From assembly GCF_031348265.1 (NCBI RefSeq), contig NZ_CP133771.1:558001-622000 (forward strand): 64,000 nucleotides of DNA, in the 5' to 3' direction. Shown here in pieces: positions 7,248 through 16,781 of this stretch (positions are counted from its first letter, which is position 1; every line of letters starts with the position of its first letter). Both the position numbers and the translations under genes were made by a program. The notes beneath the pieces were generated by a model. The model had not been told where the DNA came from, searched no databases, and saw nothing but the letters and a program-made list of their open reading frames with translations. The DNA is from Streptomyces collinus. GTDB taxonomy: Bacteria; Actinomycetota; Actinomycetes; Streptomycetales; Streptomycetaceae.

Positions 7248-8867
7248 GTGGAGTACAACCTTGCCGACCTGTTCGAGTCGGTCGTCGACGTCGTCCCCGG
7301 CCGTGAGGCGCTGGTGTACGCCGACCACCCCGGCACGGGCACGGAACGACGCCTGACGTACGCGGAGCTGGACGCGGCGGCCGACCGCGTCGGGCACCAC
7401 CTGCTCGACAGCGGGCTGCGCCCCGGCGAGCACCTCGGGCTCCACCTCTACAACGGTGTGGAGTACCTGCAGACGGTGCTGGGCTGCCTGAAGGCGCGGA
7501 TCGTGCCGGTCAACGTCAACTACCGCTATGTCGAAGAGGAGTTGGTGTACCTCTACCGGGACGCGGATCTGGCGGCGCTGGTCTTCGACGCCGAGTTCAC
7601 GGACCGGGTGGCGGCGGCGCGTCCCCGGGCGGAGAAGCTGCGGCATCTGATCCGGGTGGGCACTCCGCCGCCGGGAGCCGCGGAGGTGCCGTGCGCGGAG
7701 TTCGCGCAGGTGGAGGCCGCCGGGTCGCCCGAGCGTGGTTTCCCGGCCCGCTCGGCGGACGACCAGTTCATCATCTACACCGGCGGCACGACCGGGATGC
7801 CCAAGGGCGTGATGTGGCGGCAGGAGGATCTGTTCTTCGCGGGCCTCGGCGGGGGCGCTCCGACCGGGGAGCCGGTGAAGAAGCCGGAGGAGCTGGCGGA
7901 GCGGGTCGCGGCCGGTGGCGCGGGGATCACGTTCTTCCCGACGGCCCCGCTGATGCACGGCACCTCCACCCTCACCGCGTTCATCGGCTTCAACTTCGGG
8001 CAGCGGGTCGTCATCCACCGCAAGTTCGTGCCGGAGGAGGTGTTGCGGACCGTGGAGAAGGAGCGGGTCAGCAGCATCTCGCTGGTGGGCGACGCGATGC
8101 TGCGGCCGCTGATCGACGCGCTGAGCGGTCCGCTGCGGCACATCGACCGCTCGTCGCTGTTCAGTGTGTCGTCGTCCGGCGCGATCATGTCGGACACGGT
8201 GCGCCGGCAGTTCCAGGCGCTGGTGCCGAACGCCATGCTGCTGAACAACTTCGGCTCCTCGGAGTCCGGCTTCAACGGGACGGCGACCGAGGACTCCGGC
8301 CCGGAGCGGGGCTTCCGGGTGCGGGTCAACTCCCGCACCCAGGTGGTCGACCCGGCCACCTACGCGCCGGTGCCGGCCGGTGAGGTGGGCCGGATCGCCC
8401 AGTGCGGACACGTGCCGCTCGGCTACTACAACGACCCGGCCAAGACCGCCGCGACCTTCTTCGTCAGGGACGGTGAGCGGTGGGTGCTGCTCGGCGACAT
8501 GGCCACCGTCGACGAGGAGGGCGTGGTCACCGTCCTGGGCCGGGGCTCGCAGTGCATCAACACCGGCGGCGAGAAGGTGTACCCGGAGGAGGTCGAGCAG
8601 GCCCTCAAGTCGCACCCGGACGTCTACGACGCGCTGGTGGCCGGAGTGCCGGACCCCCGGTGGGGCCATCATGTGGCGGCGGTGGTGCAACTGCGCGAGG
8701 GTGCGGCACGGCTGTCGCTGGAGGACATCCGCACGCACTGCCGTGACCGGCTCGCCGGTTACAAGCTCCCTCGCCGGCTGGTGATCACCGAGTCGATCCG
8801 GCGGTCGCCGAGCGGCAAGGCGGACTATCGGTGGGCCCGGGAGGTGGCGGTGGCTGCGGACGGGTGA
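7248..8867 (+). CDS. fadD19: acyl-CoA synthetase, FadD19-type
   Basis: This AMP-forming acyl-CoA ligase of 539 residues activates a carboxylic acid to its CoA thioester with ATP. The P-loop-like motif IIYTGGTTGMPKGVMW is at about 176-191. The sequence NNFGSSESGFNG is the adenylate-binding TES-like segment, VLLGDMATVDEEG holds the conserved Asp, and SPSGKADYRW has the C-terminal catalytic Lys. The MWRQED continuation is typical of the FadD19/FadD17 group. The start is GTG at 7248, right behind an AGGAGGAG site. FadD19 activates C24-branched sterol side chains in Rhodococcus. Its place beside the echA19-ltp operon supports the same pathway; a plain fatty-acid role is the alternative. Confidence 0.82.
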   Translation: MEYNLADLFESVVDVVPGREALVYADHPGTGTERRLTYAELDAAADRVGHHLLDSGLRPGEHLGLHLYNGVEYLQTVLGCLKARIVPVNVNYRYVEEELVYLYRDADLAALVFDAEFTDRVAAARPRAEKLRHLIRVGTPPPGAAEVPCAEFAQVEAAGSPERGFPARSADDQFIIYTGGTTGMPKGVMWRQEDLFFAGLGGGAPTGEPVKKPEELAERVAAGGAGITFFPTAPLMHGTSTLTAFIGFNFGQRVVIHRKFVPEEVLRTVEKERVSSISLVGDAMLRPLIDALSGPLRHIDRSSLFSVSSSGAIMSDTVRRQFQALVPNAMLLNNFGSSESGFNGTATEDSGPERGFRVRVNSRTQVVDPATYAPVPAGEVGRIAQCGHVPLGYYNDPAKTAATFFVRDGERWVLLGDMATVDEEGVVTVLGRGSQCINTGGEKVYPEEVEQALKSHPDVYDALVAGVPDPRWGHHVAAVVQLREGAARLSLEDIRTHCRDRLAGYKLPRRLVITESIRRSPSGKADYRWAREVAVAADG

Positions 8868-8980
8868 TTCTCCGGCCGGAACATTGAACCCCGGGTGACG
8901 TGCGGACGTACTGGTGATGGCAGGCTCGGTCTCCGGGCTCTGTCAGCCATGCCAGCAAGACCGCACGGAAGGACCACCGG

Positions 8981-10981
8981 GTGCCGCCTTTCACTCGCTC
9001 CCGTCAGCTCTCGGACCCGACCGAGGGCGGAGCGGAACCGGATGACGACACGGCGGCGAAGGATCCGGCTGGGGAACGGCCCGAAGCGGGGAAGCCGGAG
9101 GCGGAACCGGACACGGGTGTGGAGACGGAACCGGGCACGGAACCGGAGACGGTTACGGAGACGGAACCGGACGCAGCTGAGGAACCGGCGCCGGACACCG
9201 CTCCGAAGGACGAGCCGGACACGGCGGTGGAGACCTCACCGGACACGGCTGTGGACGCCGGCCAGGACCCGGCCCCTGACCCGGACACGGCTCCCGGCCC
9301 GGGTTCCGACGGGCCCCCCGGTGCGCTGAAGCCCGGCTGGTTCGGCTGGCGGCGCCGCTACCCCCGTGCGGCCCGCGGCGTCAGCATGGGGACCACCGTG
9401 CTGGCGGGTGCCCTCGTGCTGTTCGCGCTGCTCGTGCCGAACCAGGTCGAGAAGATCGAGTTCGCCTCGTTCGTCAGGATTCCCGCCGAGGGCGTACTGC
9501 TCGCGGGCCTGCTGCTCGCCCTGCCGCCGAAGGCCCGCCGGATCACTGCCGTGGTCATGGGCGCGTTCCTCGGGCTGGTCACGATCCTGAAGTTCGTCGA
9601 CATGGGCTTCTACCAGATCCTGGCCCGGCCCTTCGACCTGGTGCTGGACTGGATCCTGATCGAGAACGGCACGGACTTCCTGAGGGAGACGTTCGGCCGT
9701 ACCGGCCAGGTGCTGGCCGTGACCGGCGTGATCGTCCTGTTCGTCGCGGTGCTGGTCCTCACGACCCTCTCCGTGGTGCGGCTCACCGAGCTGATGGTCC
9801 GGCACCGGCCCGTCGCCGCCCGTACGACGCTGATCCTCGGCACGGCGTGGATCACCTGCATGACCCTGGGCCTGCAGATCGGCACGGTGCCGATCGCCAC
9901 CAAGGGCAACGCGGAGTTCCTGGGCAACCGGGTGGAGCAGGTCCGGGCGGGCCTGAAGGACGCACGGGTCTTCGAGAAGCAGGCCGCCGTCGACGCCTTC
10001 GCGAAGACGCCGCCCGACCAGCTGCTCACGGGACTGCGCGGCAAGGACGTCCTGTTCACGTTCATCGAGAGCTACGGCCGGGTCGCGATCGACGACCCGG
10101 CGATGGCGCAGCAGACCGACGCCGTCCTCAAGGAGGGCACCGGCCGGCTGAAGGCGGCCGGGTTCGAGTCGCGCAGCGGCTGGCTGCAGTCGCCGGTGAC
10201 GGGCGCGGGCAGCTGGCTCGCCCACTCGACCTTCCTGTCCGGGCTGTGGATCAAGAACCAGCAGCGGTACCGCAACCTGACCACGAGCGATCGCATGACG
10301 CTGACGAACTACTTCGGGAAGACGGGCGCCTGGCGGACCGTCGGCATCGTGCCGGGGGTTCGGCGGGCCTGGCCGGAGGGGAAGTACTTCGGCCTGGACC
10401 ACATCTACGACTCCGAGCACCTCGGCTACCACGGCCCGTACTTCAGCTGGACGCCCGTGCCCGACCAGTTCAGCATGGAGGCCTTCCAGCGCCTGGAGCA
10501 CGGCAAGAAGGACCGCGAGCCGATCATGGCGGAGATCATCCTGGCGTCGAGCCACAACCCCTGGTCCCCCATCGCGCGGATGATCGACTGGGACGACCTC
10601 GGCGACGGCTCGGTGTTCCACCGGATCAAGAAGGAGGGCACGAACCCCACGGAGGTCTGGAAGGACCCGGAGAAGGTGCGCACCGAGTACCGGCGGGCCA
10701 TCGAGTACTCGATCCGGAGCCTGACCGAGTGGGTCGAGCGCTACGGCGACGAGGACACGGTGCTGGTCTTCCTCGGCGACCACCAGCCGGTGCCGACCGT
10801 CACCGCCGGGGACACCGGCAAGGACGTGCCGATCACCATCGTCGCCAAGGACAAGAAGGTCCTGGACCGGGTCGCCGGCTGGAACTGGACGGACGGCCTC
10901 AAGCCGGCCGCGAACGCCCCCCGGTGGGGCATGGACAAGTTCCGCGACCGCTTCATGACGGCGTACGGTCCGCAGGGCTGA
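8981..10981 (+). CDS. membrane sulfatase / LTA-synthase-like phosphotransferase
   Basis: This 666-residue protein has three parts. The first is a cytoplasmic acidic tail (to about 115) built of Glu/Pro/Asp/Thr repeats. Next come four or five membrane segments (about 133-150, 160-178, 185-200, 240-265, 275-300). The rest is a large extracellular domain of the alkaline-phosphatase/sulfatase superfamily. Metal and nucleophile regions are visible: FTFIESYGR, HSTFLSG and FLGDHQPVP. LTA-synthase-like enzymes transfer phosphoglycerol or phosphoethanolamine to cell-envelope polymers; the Streptomyces substrate is unknown. The start is GTG at 8981 behind GGAAGGA. Its 3' end overlaps the convergent hydrolase gene by 29 bases. 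Confidence 0.8.
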   Translation: MPPFTRSRQLSDPTEGGAEPDDDTAAKDPAGERPEAGKPEAEPDTGVETEPGTEPETVTETEPDAAEEPAPDTAPKDEPDTAVETSPDTAVDAGQDPAPDPDTAPGPGSDGPPGALKPGWFGWRRRYPRAARGVSMGTTVLAGALVLFALLVPNQVEKIEFASFVRIPAEGVLLAGLLLALPPKARRITAVVMGAFLGLVTILKFVDMGFYQILARPFDLVLDWILIENGTDFLRETFGRTGQVLAVTGVIVLFVAVLVLTTLSVVRLTELMVRHRPVAARTTLILGTAWITCMTLGLQIGTVPIATKGNAEFLGNRVEQVRAGLKDARVFEKQAAVDAFAKTPPDQLLTGLRGKDVLFTFIESYGRVAIDDPAMAQQTDAVLKEGTGRLKAAGFESRSGWLQSPVTGAGSWLAHSTFLSGLWIKNQQRYRNLTTSDRMTLTNYFGKTGAWRTVGIVPGVRRAWPEGKYFGLDHIYDSEHLGYHGPYFSWTPVPDQFSMEAFQRLEHGKKDREPIMAEIILASSHNPWSPIARMIDWDDLGDGSVFHRIKKEGTNPTEVWKDPEKVRTEYRRAIEYSIRSLTEWVERYGDEDTVLVFLGDHQPVPTVTAGDTGKDVPITIVAKDKKVLDRVAGWNWTDGLKPAANAPRWGMDKFRDRFMTAYGPQG

Positions 10982-11675
10982 GGAAGTCCTCCACGGCCGC
11001 GAGGAACTCCTCCGGGCGGGTCTCGTGCACGAGATGCCCCGCGTCGACGGTGATGTGCCGGGCGTCGGGGAGCAGTTCCGCGAAAGCGGCGATCTGCTCC
11101 TGCGGGACCGGGCTGCTCGGCCCGCCACCGATCAGCAGTGTGGGCATGGTGATCCGACCCATCTGGTCCCACCACAGGGGATTCGGTGCGTTGCGCTGTT
11201 CGTCGGTGGCGAGGATCATCGCCCAGTCGTACGGCAGGTCCCCGGCGGGCCGTTCGGCGGGTGGGCGCGGCGGGTCCAGCGGAAAGGGCGCGGGCACGTC
11301 CTCCAGGACGAGCCGCCGCACGAGCCGCGGACTGCGCTGGGCGAGCAGGTAGGCGACGGCGCCGCCGAGCGAGTGGCCCACGACGTCGGCCCGGTCGATG
11401 CCGAGCGCACCGAGGAAGGCGTGGAGGTCGTCGCGCAGGGTCTCGTACGCGTATCCGCCGGGCCGGTCGCTCCCGCCGTGTCCGCGCAGATCGGGGGCGT
11501 ACACGCGGCGGGGCACCGCTGCCCCCGTGGCCAGAGCGGGGGCGATCTCCGCCCAGTCGGCGCCGTCGGCCCCGCGGGCGTGCAGCAGCACGAGGGGCGG
11601 TGCGTCCTGCGGTCCCCAGGCTCGGTAGGCCAGTGTGATGCCGTTCGCCCGCACGGAGCACGGTCGGTTGTCCAT
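10953..11675 (-). CDS. alpha/beta hydrolase
   Basis: This cytosolic alpha/beta-fold hydrolase of 240 residues has the nucleophile elbow GHSLGG (about residue 97), the oxyanion segment LLHARGADGADW and the catalytic His in DAGHLVHE near the end. Asp of the GRG/DLRGHGGSD loop is conserved. The substrate cannot be told. The ATG at 11,675 was chosen because the family starts just before the SVRANGITLAYR strand. A TACCGT box lies only a few bases upstream with no ribosome site, so the message may be leaderless. It overlaps the convergent sulfatase-like gene. Confidence 0.85.
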   Translation of the reverse strand: MDNRPCSVRANGITLAYRAWGPQDAPPLVLLHARGADGADWAEIAPALATGAAVPRRVYAPDLRGHGGSDRPGGYAYETLRDDLHAFLGALGIDRADVVGHSLGGAVAYLLAQRSPRLVRRLVLEDVPAPFPLDPPRPPAERPAGDLPYDWAMILATDEQRNAPNPLWWDQMGRITMPTLLIGGGPSSPVPQEQIAAFAELLPDARHITVDAGHLVHETRPEEFLAAVEDFLSPADRTPS

Positions 11676-11746
11676 AACGGCACGGTAGGCGAAGAACGGT
11701 GCCGGTCCGGGGCCGCTCTGCCGACAGCAGAGGGGCGCCGGCCGCG

Positions 11747-12580
11747 TCAGGCGAAGAAGCCGGCCACGCGCCGCACGAACCGGTCCGGGTCGTCGAGCCA
11801 CGGGTAGTGCCCCGCACCCGGCTGCACCGCGAACTCGGCGGCCGGGAAGGCCTGTGCGGCCTGCCGGGCGAGCGCCGGACTCGGGCCGCCGTCGACTCCA
11901 CCGGCCAGGACGAGCACGGGGGTTCTCACCCGGGCGAGCGCACCGCGTGTCGCGTCCGGTTCGTAGGCGCCGTCGGCACCGTAGACCTCGGCCGCGTCGT
12001 CGTTGGTCTCGGCCTCCTCACGGTCGGCGTGGGCCCGGGCGGAGTCGTCCCACCGCCCGTAGAAGAACGGGAGGAACACCGGGTCGAAGTCGCCCTTGCC
12101 CTCCAGCCATGCCTCGAACGGCGGGAACGCGTCCGCGAACCAGGGTTCGGACGCGCGCAGCCGGGCCGCCTCCAGCCGGTCCCCGGCCGTCGCCGGCATG
12201 CCCAGGGCCCATGGCGTGGCGGTGATCAGCGCCAGCCGTCCCAGCCGCTGCGGATGCCGGGCCGCGTACAGCATGGCGAGACTGCCGCCCGCCGAGTGCG
12301 CGAGCACGTCCATCCGCTCCAGGCGCAGCTGGAGCCGCAACGCCTCGACGTCGTCCACGAGCCGGTCGCAGCGGTACGTGCCCCGGTCCGCAGGCAGCTC
12401 GGACTCCCCCGTGCCGCGCAGGTCGAGCAGCACCAGCTGCCGATGGGCGTCCAGGCCGCCCAGGTTCCCCAGGTAGGCGGAGGCCCGCATGGGGCCGCCG
12501 GGCAGCACGACGAGCGGCTCGCCCTCGCCGCGCAGGTGATAGGTGAGTCGGGTCCCGTCCGGGGCGCGGAAGATCGGCAT
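11747..12580 (-). CDS. alpha/beta hydrolase, proline-iminopeptidase-like
   Basis: This 277-residue alpha/beta hydrolase has the HGGP-like oxyanion motif VLPGGPMRAS that marks the prolyl aminopeptidase group. It also has LDLRGTGESELP, the nucleophile elbow AHSAGGSLA and a terminal catalytic His (GAGHYPWLDDPDRF). The cap domain lies between about residues 135 and 205. It may cleave N-terminal proline or a small ester or lactone. It is cytosolic with no signal peptide. The acyl-CoA synthetase gene lies 61 bases upstream on the same strand, so the two may form one transcript unless the dyad between them separates them. Confidence 0.85.
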   Translation of the reverse strand: MPIFRAPDGTRLTYHLRGEGEPLVVLPGGPMRASAYLGNLGGLDAHRQLVLLDLRGTGESELPADRGTYRCDRLVDDVEALRLQLRLERMDVLAHSAGGSLAMLYAARHPQRLGRLALITATPWALGMPATAGDRLEAARLRASEPWFADAFPPFEAWLEGKGDFDPVFLPFFYGRWDDSARAHADREEAETNDDAAEVYGADGAYEPDATRGALARVRTPVLVLAGGVDGGPSPALARQAAQAFPAAEFAVQPGAGHYPWLDDPDRFVRRVAGFFA

Positions 12581-12613
12581 GCCGCCGATCCTGGTGTCCG
12601 GGGCCGGTCCGGC

Positions 12614-12626
12614 ACAACCGGGTTGT
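12614..12626. promoter_or_regulatory. 13-bp inverted repeat between acyl-CoA synthetase and hydrolase genes
   Basis: ACAACC-G-GGTTGT is a perfect dyad in the 61-base gap, flanked by CCGG on both sides. It could be an operator for the downstream hydrolase gene or part of a weak terminator of the synthetase gene. No second copy was seen in the window. Confidence 0.35.
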
Positions 12627-12641
12627 CCGGCCCGTTGCGCG

Positions 12642-14144
12642 CTACCCGTTCCCGAGTTCGTTCCTCAGCTCCCGCTTGAGGATCTTCCCGCTGGCGTTGC
12701 GCGGGAGTTCGTCCACGAACACCACCCGCTTCGGCGCCTTGAAGCGGGCGAGCTTCCCGCGGACGTGGTCGATCAGTTCCGCCTCGGAGACGTCGCCGCG
12801 CGGGACGACGACGGCCGTCACCGCCTCGATCCACCGCTCGTCCGGCAGGCCCACGACCGCGGCCTCGGCGACTGCGGGGTGGGTGTACAGCGCGTCCTCG
12901 ACCTGGCGTGAGGCGACGACGACGCCACCGGAGTTGATGACGTCCTTCACCCGGTCGACGATCGTGTAGTAGCCGTGCGCGTCGCGTACCGCGAGGTCGC
13001 CGGAGCGGAACCAGCCGTCGCGGAAGGCCTCGGCGGTCTCCTCGGGCTTGTCCCAGTAGCCCTCGCACAGCTGCGGGGAGCGGTAGACGATCTCGCCGGG
13101 GGTGCCGTCGGGTACGTCCTTGCCGTCCTCGTCGACCACGCGCGCGTCGACGAACAGCACGGGCCGGCCGCAGGAGTCCATGCGGCCCTTGTGTTCGTCG
13201 GGCGCGAGCACGGTGGCGAGGGGTCCGATCTCGCTCTGGCCGAAGCAGTTGTAGAAGGCCAGGCCCGGCAGGCGCTCCCGGAGCCGTTCGAGTACGGGGA
13301 CCGGCATGATCGACGCGCCGTAGTAGGCCTTGCGCAGTCCGCTCAGGTCGCGGGTGGCGAAGTCGGGGCGTGCGGCCAGGGCGATCCAGACGGTGGGCGG
13401 CGCGAACAGGCTGTCCGCGCGGCCCGATTCGATCAGGTCGAAGAGCCGGTCGCCGTCGGGTGCGTCGAGGATGATGTTCGTCGCGCCGACGGTGAGGTAG
13501 GGCAGCAGGAAGACGTGCATCTGCGCCGAGTGGTACAGCGGCAGGGAGTGCGCAGGGCGGTCGCCCGCGCTGAGGTCGAGGGCGGTGATCGCGCTCAGGT
13601 ACTCGTGCACCAGGGCCCGGTGCGTCATCATCGCGCCCTTGGGCAGGGCGGTCGTGCCGGAGGTGTACAGCAGTTGCACGAGGTCTTCGGTGCGCGGCTC
13701 GGGGCCGTCGTACACGGGTGCCCCGGGCAGCAGCGCGAGCAGCGAGTCGTCGGCATCGCGCAGGGGCAACGCCCTTACCCCTGCGGGCAGTTGCGGCCCG
13801 AGGTCCGGGTCGGTGAGGACGAGGGAGCTGCCGGACTGGCCGACGATGTAGGCGAGGTCGTCGCCGGTCAGGTTCTGGTTGACGGGTACGTGCACCAGTC
13901 CGGCGCGGGCGCAGGCCAGGAAGGCGATGAGGTAGGCGTCGGAGTTGTGGCCGTAGGCGCCGACCCGGTCCCCGGGAGTGAGCCCCTGGTCGAGGAGGAC
14001 ACTCGCCGCGCGGGAGACGGCGGTGTCGAGTTCGTCGTACGTCCAGCTCCGCTCGGCGTACTCCACCGCGACGCGCGCCGGTGTGCGCCGGGCGCTGCGC
14101 CGCAGGACCGCGTCGACCGTGCTGCCGTGTCCGGACGTCGTCAT
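12642..14144 (-). CDS. AMP-dependent long-chain acyl-CoA synthetase
   Basis: This acyl-CoA ligase of 500 residues has the ATP-binding loop YTSGTTALPKGAMM (about 173-186), YNCFGQSEIGPLA, DGWFRSGDLAVRD, DRVKDVINSGG and the C-terminal Lys motif NASGKILKREL. It converts a free fatty or aromatic acid plus CoA and ATP to the thioester. It belongs to the broad FadD group; no specific substrate is evident. The start ATG at 14,144 has a GAGGA about 11 bases upstream. It stands alone, not beside other beta-oxidation genes, and points toward the hydrolase gene downstream. Confidence 0.88.
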   Translation of the reverse strand: MTTSGHGSTVDAVLRRSARRTPARVAVEYAERSWTYDELDTAVSRAASVLLDQGLTPGDRVGAYGHNSDAYLIAFLACARAGLVHVPVNQNLTGDDLAYIVGQSGSSLVLTDPDLGPQLPAGVRALPLRDADDSLLALLPGAPVYDGPEPRTEDLVQLLYTSGTTALPKGAMMTHRALVHEYLSAITALDLSAGDRPAHSLPLYHSAQMHVFLLPYLTVGATNIILDAPDGDRLFDLIESGRADSLFAPPTVWIALAARPDFATRDLSGLRKAYYGASIMPVPVLERLRERLPGLAFYNCFGQSEIGPLATVLAPDEHKGRMDSCGRPVLFVDARVVDEDGKDVPDGTPGEIVYRSPQLCEGYWDKPEETAEAFRDGWFRSGDLAVRDAHGYYTIVDRVKDVINSGGVVVASRQVEDALYTHPAVAEAAVVGLPDERWIEAVTAVVVPRGDVSEAELIDHVRGKLARFKAPKRVVFVDELPRNASGKILKRELRNELGNG

Positions 14145-14327
14145 GACACATGATCCTCGGTTCACGGCCCGTGGAGGTCAAGGACCCCGGTCGGCACGGG
14201 AGGGGCGGTGTTCGGCCATGAGCAACCCCGCCGGTGCCGACGGCGTCCGGTGTCATGAAGCCGACAGACGTTCGCATCAGGTGCGTACTGTCGGCACTTC
14301 CATCCCCCGACGATGTTGGAGGACACG

Positions 14328-16754
14328 ATGCGCGGTCGTCTGAGACGACTCGTTCTCGGGGCCACGGCCCTGTTCACCGCCGCGTCCGCGTTACCCGCGG
14401 CAGCAGCCACGACCCAGCAGCGAGCAGAGCAGCACCCTTCCCGCGACGGCCTGTCCGCCGTCATCCGCTACACCGAGTACGGCATTCCGCACATCCTCGC
14501 GAAGAACTACGCCGGCCTGGGCTTCGGTACGGGCTGGGCGCAGGCCGCCGACGAGGTGTGCACGCTCGCCGACGGGTTCGTGACGCTGCGGGGCGAGCGG
14601 TCCCGGTACTTCGGTGCCGACGCATCCGCCGGGGGCGATCTCTCGGCGGCCAGGACGAACCTCGCCAGCGACCTGTACTTCCGCGGGGTCCGCGAGACCC
14701 GCACGGTGCAGAAGCACCTGGCCGAGCCGGCTCCCGTGGGGCCGAGCCGTGAGGTCCGGGACATGATGCGGGGCTGGGCTGCCGGGTACAACGCCTGGCT
14801 GAAGCAGAAGAAGGTCAGGGATCCGGCCTGTGCGGGCGCGCCCTGGGTGCGGCCGGTCACCGAGCTGGACGTGGCGGCGCGTGGCCTGGCCATCGCCTCG
14901 ATATCCGGCCAGGGCCGGTTCGTGGAGACGATCACGGCGGCGCAGCCGCCTGCCGGTGGTACCGCGCCCTCCGGCGCTCCGTCCGCCCGCACACCGGGTG
15001 CGAAGGCCGTGGCGAAGGCGGCGCAGGAGCTGTGGGGCGATCCCGGCATGGGCTCCAACGCGGTCGCCTTCCGCGGTGACACGACGGCGAACGGCCGTGG
15101 TCTGCTGCTGGGCAACCCGCACTACCCGTGGGACGGCGGGCGCCGGTTCTGGCAGTCGCAGCAGACGATCCCGGGCGAGCTGAACGTGTCCGGCGGGTCC
15201 CTGCTCGGCACCCCGGCGATCTCCGTCGGGTTCAACGCCCATGTGGCGTGGAGCCACACGGTCTCCACCGGCATCCCGGCCAACTTCCACCAGCTGACGC
15301 TCGATCCGGCCGATCCCACGACGTACCTCGTGGACGGCCGGCCGGAGCGCATGACGAAGCGGACCGTGACGGTCTCGGTGAAGGACGGCACGCCGGTCAC
15401 CCGCACCCAGTGGTGGACCCGCTACGGGCCGGTCGTCACCGCCCTCAGCCCCCAGGTCCCGCTGCCGTGGACCGGGAGGACGGCGTACGCCCTCAACGAC
15501 CCCAACGCCGCGAACCTCCGCTTCGCCGACACCTCGCTCGGCTTCAGCAAGGCGCGGAGCACGGCCGGCGTCCTCGCCTCCCTCGACCGGCACCAGGGCC
15601 TGCCCTGGGTGAACACGCTCGCCGCCGACCGCGCGGGGCACTCCCTCTACACCCAGTCGCAGGTGCTCCCCCGCATCACCGACGACCTGGCCCGGCGCTG
15701 CTCGACGGAGTTCGGCAGGACCACGTACCCGGCGTCCGGGATCGCGATCCTCGACGGCTCGCGCGGCGACTGCGCTCTCGGCGGTGACTCCGACGCCGTC
15801 GTGCCGGGGATCTTCGGCCCGGCCAGGATGCCGACGCTGAAGGACGCCCCGTACGCGGAGAACTCCAACGGCACCGCGTGGATGACGAACACCGACCGGC
15901 TGCTCACCGGCTATGAGCGGATCTTCGGCACGGTCGGCACACAGCTCGGCCTGCGCACCCGTGGCGCGATCGAGGACGTGGCGGCGATGGCGGACCGCGG
16001 TGGCCTGACCGTGCGCGACCTGCAACGGCAGCAGTTCGCCAACCGGGTGCCGGCGGGTGATCTCGCCGTCGGTGACGTGGCTCGGGCGTGCGCCGCGCTG
16101 CCCGGGGGTGCGGCGACGGGCGGCGACGGCAAGGCCGTCGACGTGTCGGAGGCCTGCGGGGTGCTGAAGGCGTGGGACCGCACCATGGACACCGGTAGCC
16201 GGGGAGCGCTGCTCTTCGACCGGTTCTGGCGCAGGCTCGAACAGGCGGTGCCGGCCGACCGGTTGTGGAAGGTGCCGTTCTCGGCGGCGGACCCGGTCCG
16301 CACCCCGAACACCCTGAACACGGACACTCCCGGCTTTGCCACCGCCCTCGCCGACGCGGTGGGCGAGCTGCGGGCCGCCGGCATCGCCCTCGACGCGCCG
16401 CTCGGCGCGCACCAGTTCGTCGTCCGCGACGGCAAGCGTCTGCCCGTGCCGGGCGGTGCGGGGCGGCTCGGGGTGTGGAACGTGATCGAGCCGACGTGGG
16501 ACGCGGCCGCCGGCGGCTATACGGAGGTGCCGTTCGGCTCCAGCCACCTCCAGGCGGTCGGCTGGGACGGCAGTCGCTGCCCGGTGGCGCGCACGCTGCT
16601 GACGTACTCCCAGTCGTCGAACCCGAAGTCGCCGCACCACGCCGACCAGACGCGGCTGTTCTCCGGTGAGCGGTGGGTGACATCGCGCTTCTGCGAGAAG
16701 GACATCCTGTCCTCGCCGAAGCTGAAGGTGGTGCGGGTGCACGAGCGCCGCTGA
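14328..16754 (+). CDS. secreted penicillin-acylase family enzyme (AhlM / aculeacin acylase type)
   Basis: This 808-residue precursor has a Sec signal peptide (RRLVLGATALFTAASALPAAAA) followed by the acylase alpha chain, a linker and a beta chain. The beta chain begins at the Ser of GMGSNAVAF (about residue 243), the autocatalytic N-terminal nucleophile. Downstream conserved segments are LLGNPHYPW, GFNAHVAWSHTVS and ENSNGTAWM. The family includes the AHL acylase AhlM of Streptomyces and aculeacin A acylase, which remove long acyl chains from homoserine lactones or lipopeptides. I chose the ATG at 14,328 because TTGGAGGA precedes it; an in-frame ATG five codons earlier lacks a site. It is monocistronic and convergent with the next gene. 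Confidence 0.9.
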   Translation: MRGRLRRLVLGATALFTAASALPAAAATTQQRAEQHPSRDGLSAVIRYTEYGIPHILAKNYAGLGFGTGWAQAADEVCTLADGFVTLRGERSRYFGADASAGGDLSAARTNLASDLYFRGVRETRTVQKHLAEPAPVGPSREVRDMMRGWAAGYNAWLKQKKVRDPACAGAPWVRPVTELDVAARGLAIASISGQGRFVETITAAQPPAGGTAPSGAPSARTPGAKAVAKAAQELWGDPGMGSNAVAFRGDTTANGRGLLLGNPHYPWDGGRRFWQSQQTIPGELNVSGGSLLGTPAISVGFNAHVAWSHTVSTGIPANFHQLTLDPADPTTYLVDGRPERMTKRTVTVSVKDGTPVTRTQWWTRYGPVVTALSPQVPLPWTGRTAYALNDPNAANLRFADTSLGFSKARSTAGVLASLDRHQGLPWVNTLAADRAGHSLYTQSQVLPRITDDLARRCSTEFGRTTYPASGIAILDGSRGDCALGGDSDAVVPGIFGPARMPTLKDAPYAENSNGTAWMTNTDRLLTGYERIFGTVGTQLGLRTRGAIEDVAAMADRGGLTVRDLQRQQFANRVPAGDLAVGDVARACAALPGGAATGGDGKAVDVSEACGVLKAWDRTMDTGSRGALLFDRFWRRLEQAVPADRLWKVPFSAADPVRTPNTLNTDTPGFATALADAVGELRAAGIALDAPLGAHQFVVRDGKRLPVPGGAGRLGVWNVIEPTWDAAAGGYTEVPFGSSHLQAVGWDGSRCPVARTLLTYSQSSNPKSPHHADQTRLFSGERWVTSRFCEKDILSSPKLKVVRVHERR

Positions 16755-16781
16755 CCGTGCGCGGGGAGGAGCCGGGCGGTC

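Noticed and set aside
9236..11128. Very long minus-strand reading frame opposite the sulfatase-like gene
   Set aside because: It is a GC-bias shadow: Arg/Gly/His-rich, no family pattern, and it lies fully over a gene with clear motifs and a good start.
12614..12626. KstR-like site (AAC and GTT arms)
   Set aside because: The spacing between AAC and GTT is three bases, not two, and the dyad has a different centre; kept only as an unspecified inverted repeat.
14391..16742. Minus-strand frame of over 780 codons opposite the acylase gene
   Set aside because: No recognisable domain and low-complexity composition; the plus-strand gene has a signal peptide, a ribosome site and the catalytic Ser motif.
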